The notes: a model not told the origin generated them from the sequence alone. Counted from the stretch's first letter, positions 1 through 9,724 are shown. The stretch: DNA of 64,000 bases from Desulfosarcina alkanivorans (GCF_009688945.1 NZ_AP021874.1:3286001-3350000), one strand, 5' to 3'. Numbers and translations are program-made.

Positions 1-1624
1 TCAAGGCCAACAGATTGGTCTGTTCGGAAATTTCGGTAATGGCGTCGGTCACCTTGCCGACCTCCCGTGCGGCCAATCCCAGACTATCCACTTTGTCAGA
101 TGCGCTTTCGGCCTCGGAAACCGCCTCGCCGGTAATGGTGATGGCCTTTTCATTGTTTTGGGCAATCTCCTTGATCGATGCCGTCATCTGTTCGGCGGAG
201 GTGGCGATCATGCTCACGTTGTCTGCGGCCTGTTCCATCGTCGCCGCCACCGACCTCATGGTGGCGTCCATCTCCTCAGTGGCAGCGGCCACAGCATTGG
301 ACTTGCCGGACATGGTGCCGGCGCCATCGGACATCAGGCCCGAAAGATCGGAAAGCGATTCGGATGAGGACGTCAGCGTTTCAGCACCGTGAGCAATATC
401 CGTCAGGATCGTCTGCAGTTTTTCAATAAAGGCGTTAAAACATCTTGCCAGCTCACCGACTTCATCTTTGCCGGCGATGTCAATTCGTTTGGTGAAGTTC
501 CCGCTGTTTTCAATGTCCTTGACCATTTCGGTGAGGCTTTTGATGGGCCGAACGATGCTTACGGCGATCGTCAGTGAAACAATGACGAGAACAAACAGCG
601 ATGCAGCGCTGATCACGAGGAACCATGCCTGCACATTGCGATGGGTCTGATCTCCCAGAAGATGCACCTTGTTCTGAAGTTCGACGATTTGATCTTCCGG
701 AACGCCAGCGCACACAGCACCGATATTTTCACCCTCAACGGACCTGATTGCTGAAAACGAGGCCACATATCGCTTCCCGGCAAGGGGAAGGACCATATTT
801 ACCGCCTGGCCGGCGGCATATATTTCAGACAGCGCATCGGGCGCCAACTCGAGGCTGCCCGCATCGAAATCGCTGCCGGTCTCAAAGCCTGCGTGGGCGA
901 TGGGAATGGAATCGAGGTAAAGGATACCCACGGATCCCAGAATCCGGTTCGTCTGCTTGAGGAATTTATCATGATGGTTGAGCAGTTTTCCGGTAATGCA
1001 GGTCCCGATCGCATCGCCAAAATCATCGGTAACGACGGTCGAGGAAGCGATGACGATTGCGCCTTTTCCGGCAATATCCCGGTCGGCCAGACCCAGGTTA
1101 TAGAGAAAGGATGAATCATACCTGGAAATCAAATCCAGTTTGGCGTCATCAATTGAGACTTGGCCATTGTTGGCGTCTTCGACCATTTTCCCGAGCTTCA
1201 GGGCGTCGTAATAGCCTTCCAGGACCAGTGCATCGACATCTTTGGGAAAGGATGCCTGTAATTTCCCGCCACGGTCATACATCAGGGCAAAGTCCGCTCC
1301 CAGTTCCATGCTAGATTTTTGAAGAAACTGGGCGATGACAGTGATTTGCTGGCTCTCTAAAATGGCCGCGGCGGCCGGGTCATGGCTTATTTTTTCGGAA
1401 ATGCGACCGACGTCTTCTCTGAGATCATCGAGAAAGGACTTGATCAGCAGATTGTGGCTGCCCATCATCCGATTGGTACGCGAGACCATATCCTCTGAGA
1501 GTATTTTTGACTGTTGCGCAATCCCTTGGCCGAGTTTCCATGATATCAGTCCCATGGTCGTGCAGCCGATAAGAGATACGGCGGCAAGAAAGCTGATGAG
1601 TATTTTATATTTAATGCTTTTCAT
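1..1624 (-). CDS. Methyl-accepting chemotaxis protein, C-terminus cut by the window edge
   Basis: A transmembrane chemoreceptor that would signal to CheA/CheW. Translation from the ATG at 1624 gives a membrane segment at about residues 7-28, a periplasmic sensor region of roughly 290 residues, and a second membrane segment. A HAMP linker follows (starting around the RPIKSLTEM stretch), then the start of the methyl-accepting signalling domain with its Ala/Ser/Glu-rich coiled coil. The frame stays open to base 1, so the conserved tip and C-terminus lie outside the window. The sensor region resembles Cache-type ligand-binding domains by size, but I cannot place the subfamily. The gene follows a PstS-like binding protein on the same strand by 97 bases. 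Confidence 0.9.
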   Translation of the reverse strand, partial: MKSIKYKILISFLAAVSLIGCTTMGLISWKLGQGIAQQSKILSEDMVSRTNRMMGSHNLLIKSFLDDLREDVGRISEKISHDPAAAAILESQQITVIAQFLQKSSMELGADFALMYDRGGKLQASFPKDVDALVLEGYYDALKLGKMVEDANNGQVSIDDAKLDLISRYDSSFLYNLGLADRDIAGKGAIVIASSTVVTDDFGDAIGTCITGKLLNHHDKFLKQTNRILGSVGILYLDSIPIAHAGFETGSDFDAGSLELAPDALSEIYAAGQAVNMVLPLAGKRYVASFSAIRSVEGENIGAVCAGVPEDQIVELQNKVHLLGDQTHRNVQAWFLVISAASLFVLVIVSLTIAVSIVRPIKSLTEMVKDIENSGNFTKRIDIAGKDEVGELARCFNAFIEKLQTILTDIAHGAETLTSSSESLSDLSGLMSDGAGTMSGKSNAVAAATEEMDATMRSVAATMEQAADNVSMIATSAEQMTASIKEIAQNNEKAITITGEAVSEAESASDKVDSLGLAAREVGKVTDAITEISEQTNLLAL

Positions 1625-1677
1625 GACATGCACCCCCGACTGACCGGATTGCCAAAAAGGCAGGGTGAAAGAGGGTT

Positions 1678-1710
1678 GCTCCGGGAGGCGGGATCCATCG
1701 CCCCCGGAGC
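1678..1710 (-). other. Intercistronic hairpin
   Basis: GCTCCGGG (1678-1685) pairs perfectly with CCCGGAGC (1703-1710) in the gap between the binding-protein gene and the chemoreceptor gene. There is no run of T after it on the minus strand, so it looks more like an mRNA-processing or stabilising hairpin than a terminator. Confidence 0.45.
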
Positions 1711-1721
1711 ATACCGGGCTG

Positions 1722-2516
1722 TTACAGAACGGGCAGTGCGCCGGCCTGCCTGATAGCGGCGTGGGACGCTGAGGATGTAGAGAATTCCACAAACTTTTTG
1801 ACACTGCCGGTCTTGTTTTTCTCCTTGAAAATCAGGGCAAGGGTTCCGGCATAGGGATAATCCATCTCGGTGGGCGCCTTGCCGTCGATGGTCAAAATAT
1901 CGACGTTGTAATTTCGAGCGTTGGCATAGGTACCGAAGGCGATGGCATCGGCCTTGCTCTCGGCCAGTTCACAGGTGCTGGGATCGCTGAGGGTTGTTTT
2001 GGATCGTGGCGTCAGGGTAATTTCCGAGAATCCGGGAAATGATTTCAGCAGCACCCCCAAAGAACTGTCACCATCCTCTCGCCGGATCACCCTGATCCTG
2101 GCATCCCTGCCCCCGACGTCTTTCCAGTTGGTGATTTTTCCGCTGTATATCTCGCAAACCTGCCGGGCGGTCAGATTGTCTATCCCGACACTTTTATTCG
2201 TGAAAAAGATGATCGGGTTCTTTGCATATGGCATGTAGGAGAGGCCATACGATTTCTCTTTATCTTTTATTCCCCTGGCCACGCGCCCGATGACATTCTT
2301 ATCGGAACCAACCGCTTTTATGCCGCCGCCTGATCCAATGCTCTTGGGAACGGCTACGGTCACGCCGGGACATCTCTGGCTGAAGGCGTCACCAATCGCC
2401 TTGAGCACTGAAGAACCGCTGCCCGTTCCAACAATGGTGATTTCATCCGCCATAACCGGGCCGCAAAGGAACAGGCACATGACCGACAATGCAACGCTTG
2501 TGATTGACTTTTTCAT
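1722..2516 (-). CDS. PstS-like periplasmic substrate-binding protein
   Basis: A 264-residue secreted binding protein of the phosphate-binding (PBP_like_2) type. It has a clear signal peptide (residues 1-23, ending VMA-DE) and the family pattern GTGSGSSV near the mature N-terminus. The SIGSGGGIKAV loop and the IYSGKITNWKDVGG segment are also typical of PstS relatives. A strong ribosome site (GAGGAGG) precedes the ATG. No PstCAB permease genes are next to it; the next gene on the strand is a chemoreceptor. It may therefore act as a sensor adaptor or be an orphan. The ligand cannot be read from the sequence. Confidence 0.85.
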   Translation of the reverse strand: MKKSITSVALSVMCLFLCGPVMADEITIVGTGSGSSVLKAIGDAFSQRCPGVTVAVPKSIGSGGGIKAVGSDKNVIGRVARGIKDKEKSYGLSYMPYAKNPIIFFTNKSVGIDNLTARQVCEIYSGKITNWKDVGGRDARIRVIRREDGDSSLGVLLKSFPGFSEITLTPRSKTTLSDPSTCELAESKADAIAFGTYANARNYNVDILTIDGKAPTEMDYPYAGTLALIFKEKNKTGSVKKFVEFSTSSASHAAIRQAGALPVL

Positions 2517-3119
2517 CTTTTTTACCTCCTCAATGGTTATAGACCCTCATAAGGCCGCTTCTCTCTATGGAGAGAACGCAAAAGCCGTTTCGATCCAAAG
2601 CGGGAAACAAACGAGCTTTTACTCAATTAACGATTACATATTGTCGATCGGCGATAAGAGAAAAAACTTGAGAAAATTTTTGATGGCCAGAATGCTGTGT
2701 ATATTTAAATCGTTAACCAATGAGAAAAGAAAATTATGAGAATGTTTGAAAAAAAATAATTCCAGGGATACTTCTTCCTGAGAGATTTCTTTTCATGGAC
2801 GGGTGCCGGGAAGATGGTCGTCCGCGGAACCTGGAGCGGCACCCGCAAAGGTGGCCTGATGGGTATTGCGCCTACCGGCAGGTGCGTATCCGCTGGCGTG
2901 GTCGACACCGTCCGCATGACTGATGGCAAGGTTGCGGCGCCTCGGGGGCCAGGTGGACAGTTGGCGCATGATGCAGCAACCTGGCGTCATCCCTTCGCCG
3001 GGTGTCGGCCGGGATCGAGAGGGCAGCCCTCCCCGGGTCCAGATCAAAGGTTTTTCGGGGTATTGATGGCAGCACCGTAGGACCGGACGCGATAGAGCGT
3101 CAAAAAGCCTGCGCGGTCC
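2517..3119. other. Gene-poor gap
   Basis: About 600 bases without a convincing gene. The first 200 bases are AT-rich and probably carry the promoter of the binding-protein gene. The GC-rich remainder has only short overlapping frames with biased composition and no recognisable domain. Confidence 0.5.
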
Positions 3120-4196
3120 TCACCGCCGCCCTGGTGCACCCGCCTGCAGCCGGACCAGAACCGCTTCGGCGATGCAAGGCGGCGCGGACTGCGGAAAGGG
3201 TGCGACGCTGCTGACGTTGATCTCGCAGAGCACGTAGGTGTCTTCGCCTGAAGCGTTTTTTGGCCCCAACAGGAAGTCACAATCCCAGAGCACCGGCAGG
3301 CGTTCCGTGTGAATGTCCAGCAGACGCTGCAGTGCCGGCACCCATTCCTGTTCCACCTGTCGTTTGAGCATCTGGAATTGCGGCATGGTGGGGGGATGGT
3401 ACAGGCGCGGTCCGGGCTGCGGGGCTTCGGACGGTGGCGCGCCGGGAGGCGCCGGGAAGAGCGCATTGACCGCCTGATGCCCGAAGCCAACAACCTTGTC
3501 GTGCACCAGGTAGCAGCGGACCATGCCTTCAGGCAGACGCGCCTGGTAGGCCTGGTCGACCATCCGGCCGGGTCCGCTGAAATACGGTTCACACCGGGTG
3601 AGAAATTCATCAAGTGGCACCTGCTCTTCAACACTCCCCCGCTTCGCATGCCGGATGCGCAGGAGCGTTTGCGGCTGCGGCCGGCCACCCCGTTCCGCCA
3701 GAGCGACCTTCCAGACACCGGACCCGCCGTTGCCGCGGTATTGTTTGAGGACACGGGCTTCGCCTGAAGCCAACCGTGCCGGAAGTTCCCGACGCAGCTG
3801 GTCCATGCTGCGATAAAGATGCGTATCGCATCCCCACCCTAAATCGCGGCTTCGATACAGGACTTCCTTGGTGCCCATCTTGAGGATGACATCAGGGTGC
3901 GCACTGACATAAATGCCTGAACCGGCGACCTCGCGAAGCATGGCGTCCAGCATGGACCGGTCCCGCCCGTCCTGGATCGGGTTCATCCACACCAGCACGA
4001 CATCGACGTCCATCAGCTGCCGGCGGACCTCCCCGCAAAACGCATCGTGGTATACCGCCGGCTCAGCAGTAAGATCGAGGCTGGCCAGCGCCTGGAACAC
4101 CGGGGCCAGCCGATTGTTCTCAGGGGTAGCACGCTGCCTTGCCTCGCGATCCCCGGGATAAAGAATCGCAACCTTTCCAGTGTGGATTTTTTTCAT
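3120..4196 (-). CDS. ATP-grasp protein, Cj0069-like
   Basis: A 358-residue cytoplasmic protein with the layout of an ATP-grasp ligase. An N-terminal Rossmann-like part (VAILYPGDREAR) is followed by the ATP-grasp core with KQYRGNGGSGVWKV near residue 150 as the phosphate-binding loop. The C-terminal end carries acidic metal-binding residues (WDCDFLLG and LCEINVSSV). This pattern fits the Cj0069 family. The reaction is probably ATP-dependent joining of a carboxylate to an amine or thiol, but the substrates are unknown. It lies upstream of no clear partner on the same strand; an arginase-family gene precedes it by about 240 bases. Confidence 0.75.
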   Translation of the reverse strand: MKKIHTGKVAILYPGDREARQRATPENNRLAPVFQALASLDLTAEPAVYHDAFCGEVRRQLMDVDVVLVWMNPIQDGRDRSMLDAMLREVAGSGIYVSAHPDVILKMGTKEVLYRSRDLGWGCDTHLYRSMDQLRRELPARLASGEARVLKQYRGNGGSGVWKVALAERGGRPQPQTLLRIRHAKRGSVEEQVPLDEFLTRCEPYFSGPGRMVDQAYQARLPEGMVRCYLVHDKVVGFGHQAVNALFPAPPGAPPSEAPQPGPRLYHPPTMPQFQMLKRQVEQEWVPALQRLLDIHTERLPVLWDCDFLLGPKNASGEDTYVLCEINVSSVAPFPQSAPPCIAEAVLVRLQAGAPGRR

Positions 4197-4435
4197 GGCA
4201 TCTCCTCCATCATTGGCGCCAGTGCCATGTGCATTTAACGGGAATAAAAACGGTAATCACTATCGGCTTCAATGTCGAATGGCGTATTCAGGTTTCAGGG
4301 GGTAAAAGGTCATTTCGGAATCGATCACGGGACAGCCTGGCTAATCGTGAAAATGGGATGGTATCCGAACCGGACTGCCCGCAGCTGAGACAGCGCAACC
4401 ATGCGCCTGGCCGATAGAAACAACAACGCGGGTCG

Positions 4436-5314
4436 TTATGGAGAGAGGCCTGGAGACAAGGCCGAACCGATCAACTTTACGATCTTTGAGGCCGCATCGA
4501 GATCCGGATCGAGGCGTGGATGATAACAGGCGACACTCAACCCCAAGAACCTTCCGGAGCATAGGGCGGTGGAGAGAAACGCCAGCGTTTCCTCGAAGCT
4601 CAGGCCATCCGGCTCAGGGAAGGAGACGGGCATCAGGATGGGATCGAGAACATCGACATCGAAATGAAACCACAATCGATCCATATGCCCAAGCAGCGAG
4701 AGTGCCTTGTTCGCAAGGTTTTCGGCACCGGTTTTCCTGAATACGTGATGGTCGAAGTGATGAATGGTCGATTCCGCAATCAGGTCCGGTTCCCGATATC
4801 CGCAAATAACCACATCTTCAGGCTGGACCAAGGGGGGCAGCCCGAACAATCCGGTTACCCCGTCCGGTCCTCTGCCTGTGAGGATCGCCAGCGCTATATC
4901 CGCCGGCTCCCCTGACGGAGAGGAGGAGGGGTCTCGATAGTCGGTGTGACCGTCCAGGATCATCAGGCCCACACGTCTGCCGGCCAGCCGGAAGGCCCCA
5001 AAGATGCCCAACAGGATGGAACAGTCACCTCCGGGAATGACAACAAAATTGATTTTCTTTTGAATCGAAAGCAATCTTTTGGCGGAGCGCCGGGAGATTT
5101 CCTTCCATGCCTCCAGATTGAGAATTCTGGTACTCGGGTCTCGATTCCCGTCAAAATCAGGAATTTCAAGATCACCTAAATCCAGCATCGTATGACGACT
5201 GCCTGTCAGTATATTTGACAGGCCCGCTTTGCGAAGTACGGCTGCAGGATTCTCGATCTCCGGGCGGGTACCGTCTCCGTCAAAGGGGATACCCAATATA
5301 CCGATCATCATCAT
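4436..5314 (-). CDS. Arginase/agmatinase-family (ureohydrolase) protein
   Basis: A 292-residue member of the binuclear manganese ureohydrolase fold. The second and third metal motifs are intact: DGHTD (usual DAHxD) and FDVDVLDP (DxDxxDP). The first motif reads GGDCS where arginases and agmatinases have GGDHS, so a metal-ligand histidine is replaced by cysteine. The start chosen is the ATG triplet at 5314, preceded by GAGG; a longer reading from 5383 adds a tail unlike the family. It could be an active amidinohydrolase with altered metal site or a relative with another substrate. No polyamine genes are adjacent. Confidence 0.75.
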   Translation of the reverse strand: MMMIGILGIPFDGDGTRPEIENPAAVLRKAGLSNILTGSRHTMLDLGDLEIPDFDGNRDPSTRILNLEAWKEISRRSAKRLLSIQKKINFVVIPGGDCSILLGIFGAFRLAGRRVGLMILDGHTDYRDPSSSPSGEPADIALAILTGRGPDGVTGLFGLPPLVQPEDVVICGYREPDLIAESTIHHFDHHVFRKTGAENLANKALSLLGHMDRLWFHFDVDVLDPILMPVSFPEPDGLSFEETLAFLSTALCSGRFLGLSVACYHPRLDPDLDAASKIVKLIGSALSPGLSP

Positions 5315-5976
5315 CCACCTCGGCTGGGGAAAACGCACCGGCCTCATCACCGGTGGGAGGCAGGCGCGACCGGCGGCGCACATTCGCAGGCAATTTCCCG
5401 GTTATGCAGCCCCTCCATTTCCGGCCACAATGGGATCGCCCACCGTTGTACACAAGGCATGGCTGCCGAATTAACGACCACCCAAGCGGGTGGTCTGATG
5501 AAGCCCCCTCGAGGGGGGCTGAAAAAAACATCCATGAACGCCGAACGCTGAATGTTCAACATCGAACATCGAATTCTGTCGTTTTGGTGTTCTGTCATCC
5601 TTCACAGCCGGCAACGAATGAACTCCTTTTCTGGTCAAACGGCGGAGCGTAGCGATTACATCATTGGACGTTCGATGTTCATTGTTCGAAAAATCGATCG
5701 CGGATTGAACTATCTCGCCGGATCATTCCGAACCTCTCCGGGTCACTCGGACACAGCCTGAGGTTCAATCTACTGCCATTAAGCGGCATTTGCACCCTTG
5801 GGTCTTTTGCCGCACAGCAACTGAAATTTCATACGCCGCCAGCGTGGGCAACCGCCGGGGGGTATTGCATCCAACAAGCGCCGGGGCCTCCCGGATCAGC
5901 GCGTCATTGTTGAGAGCCGCCACCATGAATAGGGCAGAATCGACTCTGCGGGTACGGTTGCTTTTGCGCACGGGAT
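5315..5976. repeat. Intergenic region with dispersed GAACATCGAA-type repeats
   Basis: No gene is supported here. Around 5530-5575 and again, inverted, around 5668-5700 are stretches built from near-repeats of the words GAACATCGAA, GAACGCTGAA and TGAATGTTC. A related stretch occurs near 26830-26960. Such degenerate low-complexity blocks act as dispersed intergenic repeats. A small hairpin CCCCCTCGAGGGGG is at about 5505-5518. Confidence 0.5.
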
Positions 5977-6195
5977 CTACTCATTTTCCCATTTAATCTG
6001 AAATTCAATTTCTTCTTCAGCGCCTTCTCTTTCATGCTCAATATTAAATGTTGCCCTCACAGGGACATAAATCCTTTCACCTGCGATTTGAATGGCGAAT
6101 CTGGATCCATTTTCGATGGAATCAGCCAATCGCCTTAACTTGGCAACAAAATCCTTTTTGGGATATGATTTTTCAATGTCTCTTTCTGCTTTCAT
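5977..6195 (-). CDS. Amphi-Trp domain protein
   Basis: A 72-residue acidic protein ending in EIEFQIKWENE. Its pattern of Phe-Ala-Ile-Gln-Ile-x-Gly-Glu, a Pro/Val strand, and a final amphipathic Glu-Phe-Gln-x-Lys-Trp strand matches the small amphi-Trp domain found in archaea and bacteria. Its role is not known. I chose the ATG at 6195 because AAGGGTGA lies at the right distance before it; a longer reading from 6243 has no ribosome site. It stands alone between two gene-free stretches. Confidence 0.7.
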   Translation of the reverse strand: MKAERDIEKSYPKKDFVAKLRRLADSIENGSRFAIQIAGERIYVPVRATFNIEHEREGAEEEIEFQIKWENE

Positions 6196-6522
6196 AAGTC
6201 TCACCCTTCTTGCGGTTGAAATGTTTAAGCCCCAGCGATGCATGAAAAATGCAGAAATTTTTGTTACTATTTGAAATTATGAACAACCACCGTGACCTCT
6301 CCTTGCGCTCTGCCATTGCCCAAATGTGCAGTCCAAGGGGTAACGACAATTTTCTCATTTTTTTACCCTACCGGGAAAGCCTGAGGCGTCCAGATCCTGC
6401 GTTGCCAGGGGATCGCAGTAAATTACGACGGTTTCACCCTTGGCGTCTTGACTCTGAACCCCTCAGACGTTTGCAACGCCGGGGTAAATTCGATTCGGCT
6501 CGTTTTTGTGCAACGTCCGGGC
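6196..6522. other. Gene-free gap
   Basis: About 330 bases with no gene that I can support. It contains the upstream region of the amphi-Trp gene and some imperfect copies of a word near ACCCTTGGCGTCTTGACTC, but no recognisable element. Confidence 0.4.
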
Positions 6523-7272
6523 TCAGCGTATTTTGATGTTCTGGATATTCACCCAGGTATCCTCCGTGTACCAGATCTCCACAAATTCACGGATGGATGC
6601 GGCCTCGTGCCGCATCATTTCCTCGGCGACGGGTTTTCTCAGCAGGGATTTGATGCCTGAAAAAGCCGGTGCGGGCTTGGCGGCCAGATCATCGGCGACC
6701 TGCCTGGCCCGATCGATCAGCGACTCTCCCGGGGATACGGCCTGAACCAGGCCAATATCCAGGGCCTCTTCGGCCGAATACATGGCACCGGAATAAAGGA
6801 CTTCGGTTGCCCTGGCGCTGCCGACCCAGAACCTCAGCATTTCGGTACTGCCTGCAAAAACGGATGCCCCGAAAGTTATTTCGTTGAGCGAAATTTTGGC
6901 TCTGCCCGAAATCATGATCCGGTAATCGCAGGCCAGTGCCAGCATGCACCCGCCGGCGATCGTGTGGCCGTTGAGAGCGGCCACAACCGGTTTCGGAAAG
7001 GTGAACAGGTAGGCGTACAGGCCCGCAAACCGGGTCAGAAAATCGGTGAACGCCGCTTTGCTGAAGGCCAGAAACTCGGGGATATCGAATCCGAAAGAGA
7101 AAAATTTACCCCGCCCGGTAAGCACGATGGCCCGGATGTCTCCATCGGCGGCCAATTTCTCCAGGCATTGCATCAACTCATCGACTATCGTGTCGTTGAG
7201 CGCATTCACCTTGCCGCGGCCAAGTGAAACGGCAGCAATACCGTCGACGATTTCCACTTTGACAAATTTCAT
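6523..7272 (-). CDS. Enoyl-CoA isomerase-type crotonase
   Basis: A 249-residue cytoplasmic crotonase-fold protein acting on acyl-CoA. The CoA-binding oxyanion loop is GRGKFFSFGFDI and the second glycine is in TIAGGCMLAL. At the two positions where enoyl-CoA hydratases carry glutamate, it has Met (GGCM) and Glu (SLNEI). One glutamate at the second site is the arrangement of mitochondrial delta3,delta2-enoyl-CoA isomerase, so isomerisation of unsaturated fatty acyl-CoA is more likely than hydration. It is monocistronic as far as seen; a poorly characterised DUF6933 gene precedes it. Confidence 0.8.
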   Translation of the reverse strand: MKFVKVEIVDGIAAVSLGRGKVNALNDTIVDELMQCLEKLAADGDIRAIVLTGRGKFFSFGFDIPEFLAFSKAAFTDFLTRFAGLYAYLFTFPKPVVAALNGHTIAGGCMLALACDYRIMISGRAKISLNEITFGASVFAGSTEMLRFWVGSARATEVLYSGAMYSAEEALDIGLVQAVSPGESLIDRARQVADDLAAKPAPAFSGIKSLLRKPVAEEMMRHEAASIREFVEIWYTEDTWVNIQNIKIR

Positions 7273-7440
7273 TTTTCTCTCCGCTGTGGCAGGACGTTGA
7301 AAAACGCTTTGCGTGCAGACAAGAACGAGTACACCAACCGGCGAAAAGCGCCGTTCAGGGATGGGAAATGCCTACCAAGAACGCCATGGCAACGCCTGAG
7401 CGTCAAATGCGATCCCTTTCCAAGCCCCTTTCATGCGAGG

Positions 7441-7896
7441 TTACAACCAGGGGGTTTGCCCTTTGACGTAGCTCTCGACCGCTTCGAAGGGGGTCAGGTA
7501 TCCATCCGGACCTGTGGACAGATAGGAAAACAGACCCTGGTTGATGGACATTTCCATCCCGTTGATCTGCTCCGGAGAATACAATCCAAGGGTCATCCGT
7601 TTCATTTCACCGATGCTGCCTGTCAGCCTTCGATTTCCATTCTTGCCGAGGGAAGGCGCCGCTGGAATGCGGTACCACGGGCAAGCCCACCTGACCTCAT
7701 CGGCTATCGCCAGAGGATCGCGAAGCTGCGATTTAGGGCGGACCAGGGTGAACAGGGTATATTCGTGGACAATGTACACCATCGGGACGCGGCCGACCAT
7801 CACCGCGTCCACTTTCCAGAAGTCTCCAGAACGCTCCTCGAGATCCTTCCAGTCGATGCGAAACCAATTGGCCGCCTTGCTGGTCAGATTGATCAC
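7441..7896 (-). CDS. DUF6933-like protein
   Basis: A 151-residue protein. The start chosen is the GTG at 7896, giving the N-terminus VINLTSKAANWF, with AGGGAG eight bases before it; an upstream ATG at 7989 would add an unrelated tail. The N-terminal strand followed by WKVDAVMVGRVPMVYIVHEYTLFTLV resembles the DUF6933 domain, whose function is unknown. No membrane segment or signal peptide is seen. Assignment rests on overall pattern only. Confidence 0.6.
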   Translation of the reverse strand: MINLTSKAANWFRIDWKDLEERSGDFWKVDAVMVGRVPMVYIVHEYTLFTLVRPKSQLRDPLAIADEVRWACPWYRIPAAPSLGKNGNRRLTGSIGEMKRMTLGLYSPEQINGMEMSINQGLFSYLSTGPDGYLTPFEAVESYVKGQTPWL

Positions 7897-8703
7897 CTTG
7901 CATCTCCCTGTTGCAGCAGCTGTCAGAGTTGTTAACCGGGCGATTACACGGGTAAGGGTTCGCCATGCCGGACTTGATCCGGCGTCCAAGGCAATCTGGA
8001 TAGCACTGAAGCATCCCAGCGTGCCCGGCTTGCGGCTGAATTAAAGGTGTGCGGGGAGTTTAACCCCCGGACCAATAATTTACCTGATGCGATCGATTGA
8101 ATTCTATACCGTTGAAAGCCAGATCTTCATCATTTCCATTTTATGGATACTATCGGCGATAGTTTCAAATTTCAAGACCCAGGTGTGCAGGTTATCGCGC
8201 CAATACGTCCATTTTTATTCTTGAGAAATTAAATTTCGCTAACGCTTGCTCATATCTGCCCTTCACTAATTTTGGTTCGAAGTTTCACGCTGCCAGGCAA
8301 TATTTGCCAACCTCATCAATGGATGTATTTTCGATTTACCGTATTTAGTGTCCGTCCAGAAATGAGGGATTTTGGTCCAGATCAGGGCGCGCGAAAAATT
8401 ATACCGCAGGCATCTGGCTGATATTCCGAGGATAAAATTTTTCACACAACGCAGAGATCGGGCAAAATAACCATTTATGGATGGGCGCTATTTAGGACTG
8501 CTTAAAGCCTGCAAGACCATTTCAAAGGATCTTCCCCTTTGCGTTGCATTGCATTTATCGGATGCCTTGCCCACTTTTCTGCTTCCGTTTGGTCCGGGTC
8601 TGGCTTGACGCGCCATATTTTGCAGCGGGTTCCTTGATCCCCTTCCGCCAATCTGCTATTTCGTGTCGATCCATTAACGGATAGCTGCAGCTATCCACTT
8701 TTT
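7897..8703. other. Long intergenic region
   Basis: About 800 bases between divergent genes without a supported gene. It holds the diverged fold-back repeat at 8366-8472. Base composition is AT-richer than the flanks, and the last 150 bases should hold the promoter of the UbiG-like gene. A T-loop-like word GGTTCGAAGT at about 8274 is not part of a tRNA fold. Confidence 0.5.
8366..8472. repeat. Fold-back intergenic repeat, copy C (diverged)
   Basis: The left arm starts with GATTTTGGTCCAGATCAGGGC, one base change away from the arm of the copy at 23931. Inner arms GAAAAATT and AATTTTTC are inverted around a central GCAGGC...TATTCCGAGGA section, and the right side ends GAGATCGGGCAAAATA. The layout matches the copies at 10658 and 23931. 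Confidence 0.5.
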
Positions 8704-9438
8704 ATGCAAACGCTATTTTCGGGATATCCGCAAGATATGAACCCAGGCGACAACATCGACAGCGGCGAAATCGCACGTTTCTCGGCCATGGCCGGTGACT
8801 GGTGGGACCGCCGCGGCGAATTCGCGGCCCTGCACGACATCAACCCGGTGCGTCTGGCCTATGTGCGCGACCGTGCCGATCTCGCCGGCAGCCGGGTATT
8901 GGATGTGGGCTGCGGCGGGGGGCTGTTGTCCGAGGCGCTTGCCGCCTGCGGGGCGCGGGTCACCGGGATCGACATGGCCGAGGCGTCCCTGGCCGTCGCT
9001 CGGTCCCATATGCGGACCAGCGGTCTGGACATCGACTACCGCCGGATCACGGCCGAGGCCCATTCGATAGAAACGCCGGGACACTACGACATGGCGGTCT
9101 GCATGGAACTGCTCGAACACGTGCCCCGGCCGGCATCCATCATCGCCGCCTGCGCCCGGCTGGTGCGCCCCGGCGGAAGCGTCTTTTTCGCCACGGTCAA
9201 CCGCACCTGGCTCTCCTGGCTGCTGGTGATCATGGCCGCTGAGTACATCATGGGTATCGTCAGAAAAGGCACCCACGAATACCGCAAACTGGTAACACCC
9301 GACGAACTGAAAAAATGGGGCGCCGACGCCGGTCTGCGCCTTGAGAATATGTCCGGCCTGCGCTACATCCCGTTCGGCGGACACGCTGCGCTTTGCCGCA
9401 GCACGCGCATGAATTACCTGATGCATTTCATACGATGA
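8704..9438 (+). CDS. UbiG-like class I SAM-dependent O-methyltransferase
   Basis: A 244-residue methyltransferase with motif I DVGCGGGLLSEALA, acidic motif II VTGIDMAEASL, and post-motif LEHVPRP. The C-terminal part (GTHEYRKLVTPDEL) follows UbiG, which methylates the catechol oxygens of ubiquinone precursors. Downstream lie a UbiE-like methyltransferase and a UbiA-like prenyltransferase, which supports a quinone pathway. An alternative start is the ATG at 8737; neither has a good ribosome site. The presence of UbiG in an apparently anaerobic genome is unusual, and the true acceptor may be another polyprenyl phenol. Confidence 0.8.
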   Translation: MQTLFSGYPQDMNPGDNIDSGEIARFSAMAGDWWDRRGEFAALHDINPVRLAYVRDRADLAGSRVLDVGCGGGLLSEALAACGARVTGIDMAEASLAVARSHMRTSGLDIDYRRITAEAHSIETPGHYDMAVCMELLEHVPRPASIIAACARLVRPGGSVFFATVNRTWLSWLLVIMAAEYIMGIVRKGTHEYRKLVTPDELKKWGADAGLRLENMSGLRYIPFGGHAALCRSTRMNYLMHFIR

Positions 9439-9724
9439 TGATGGAGCGATGACGTCTTGTAAAATAGCAATTTGATTTTTTGCACGATGGACGGGGTAAC
9501 GTAATAATTACAATAATCAAATACCAAATCCCAAGTAAATCACAATTGCTAAACCTCAATAAAAACAAACGGCAATCCATTTTCTTCCTTTTTTGAGACT
9601 GGAATCTTGGAATTTATTTGTAATTTGCGGTTCATCCGCGTCGGTCGAAGAAGCAAGGGATTATACGGTCCGCAGATCCCGGCCTTTTTTTCGAAACCAT
9701 AATAATTAGGAAAGGACCGTATCG

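Noticed and set aside
8270..8290. A T-loop-like word GGTTCGAAGT suggesting a tRNA
   Set aside because: No acceptor stem, anticodon arm or D arm can be built around it.
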